Assembly: GCF_009830125.1 (NCBI RefSeq)
Contig: NZ_WUPT01000002.1
Location: 682,001 to 746,000, forward strand
From: Kangsaoukella pontilimi
Lineage (GTDB): Bacteria > Pseudomonadota > Alphaproteobacteria > Rhodobacterales > Rhodobacteraceae
DNA length: 64,000 nt
Direction of reading: 5' to 3'
Each line of letters opens with the position of its first letter. The stretch's first letter is position 1. A model generated the notes under the pieces. It was not told the origin of the DNA. It did no database searches and saw nothing but the letters and a program-made list of their open reading frames with translations. A program made the translations under genes and the position numbers. Shown piece after piece: positions 63,680 to 64,000 of the stretch.

Positions 63680-64000
63680 ATGTCCGATATTCTGAGCGAA
63701 CTGGAAGCCCGCCGGGCGAATGCCCGCCTTGGCGGCGGCGAGGCCCGGATCGAGGCGCATCACGCCAAGGGCAAGCTGACCGCGCGCGAGCGGATCGAGC
63801 TTCTGCTCGATGACGGCTCGTTCGAGGAATTCGACATGTTCGTTACCCACCGCACGACCGATTTCAACATGGCGGCGACCAAGCCTGCGGGCGACGGCGT
63901 CGTGACGGGCTGGGGCACGATCAATGGCCGGCAGGTCTATGTCTTTTCCCAGGACTTCACGGTTTTCGGCGGATCGCTGTCGGAAACCCACGCCCAGAAG
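63680..64000 (+). CDS. pccB: Propionyl-CoA carboxylase beta chain (partial, runs off the window)
   Basis: The first 107 codons are present: '[19 protein letters not shown]', '[20 protein letters not shown]' and '[20 protein letters not shown]' match the carboxyltransferase subunit of PccB. It carboxylates propionyl-CoA to methylmalonyl-CoA with biotin. GAGGGAGG precedes the ATG. Likely controlled by the ScfR-type regulator through the TTTGCAAA sites upstream. Confidence 0.95.
   Translation, partial: MSDILSELEARRANARLGGGEARIEAHHAKGKLTARERIELLLDDGSFEEFDMFVTHRTTDFNMAATKPAGDGVVTGWGTINGRQVYVFSQDFTVFGGSLSETHAQK

Overview
The window looks like chromosomal DNA from a GC-rich alphaproteobacterium of the Rhodobacteraceae (roseobacter/Rhodobacter type). 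The basis is gene order and content: a ctaC-ctaB-(small ORF)-ctaG-ctaE-surf1-thrC-M16 peptidase run, a short-chain fatty acyl-CoA regulator beside pccB, a DUF1194 pair, an intradiol-dioxygenase-like plus ferric-reductase-like pair, and many ATGA/GTGA stop-start overlaps. I found no rRNA, tRNA, CRISPR array, insertion sequence or prophage. Genus and species cannot be told from the sequence alone.

Layout. 0-3.2 kb: minus-strand Flp/Tad pilus genes (three small pilins, cpaB) divergent from a lytic transglycosylase. 3.1-6.2 kb: a three-gene operon with DprE1-like and DprE2-like epimerase subunits and a polytopic membrane protein. 6.3-8.9 kb: a CoA-transferase operon (scoA, scoB) with a LOV photoreceptor histidine kinase wedged between the subunits. 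9-15.9 kb: DUF2267, L,D-transpeptidase, topA, dprA, a tandem 72-bp repeat, a J-domain protein, GNAT. 16-19 kb: a lipoprotein and tldD. 19.1-26.8 kb: aa3 oxidase subunits and assembly factors, thrC, M16 peptidase, GNAT. 26.9-35.3 kb: hydroxypyruvate isomerase, DUF1285, then a MoxR/DUF58/BatA-DUF4159 operon. 35.3-42.6 kb: ferric-reductase-like and dioxygenase-like pair, flavin reductase, aspartate aminotransferase, XRE regulator plus sdhE, MarR regulator, two von Willebrand-type DUF1194 proteins, glyoxalase. 42.7-45.1 kb: a surface lipoprotein and a Slam-like exporter. 45.3-47.4 kb: thyX followed by an AT-rich two-gene island (DUF5343 plus a HEPN/Ymh protein). 47.5-50.3 kb: small membrane, lipoprotein, RMF-like and cold-shock genes and an ArsC-like gene. 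50.3-52.9 kb: a bufferin-type metal-buffering operon. 53.1-57.6 kb: a periplasmic molybdopterin-fold protein with a GGDEF-EAL protein, thrS. 57.7-64 kb: MFS transporter, two alpha/beta hydrolases, the ScfR regulator with operator-like TTTGCAAA sites, a second MFS transporter and the start of pccB.

Functional groups: (i) cytochrome c oxidase biogenesis; (ii) short-chain acyl-CoA metabolism, with the ScfR regulator likely controlling itself and pccB through paired TTTGCAAA sites, and possibly blue light acting on CoA-transferase expression or output; (iii) envelope functions (Slam-type lipoprotein export, DprE-like sugar epimerisation, L,D-transpeptidase, lytic transglycosylase, MoxR/VWA operon); (iv) copper buffering by the modified-peptide operon.

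The best candidates for something not yet described are the AT-rich HEPN/DUF5343 pair after thyX, the LOV kinase inside scoAB, and the 72-bp repeat whose hairpin shows compensatory base changes. Product names rest on motifs recalled from the families; no database search was run.
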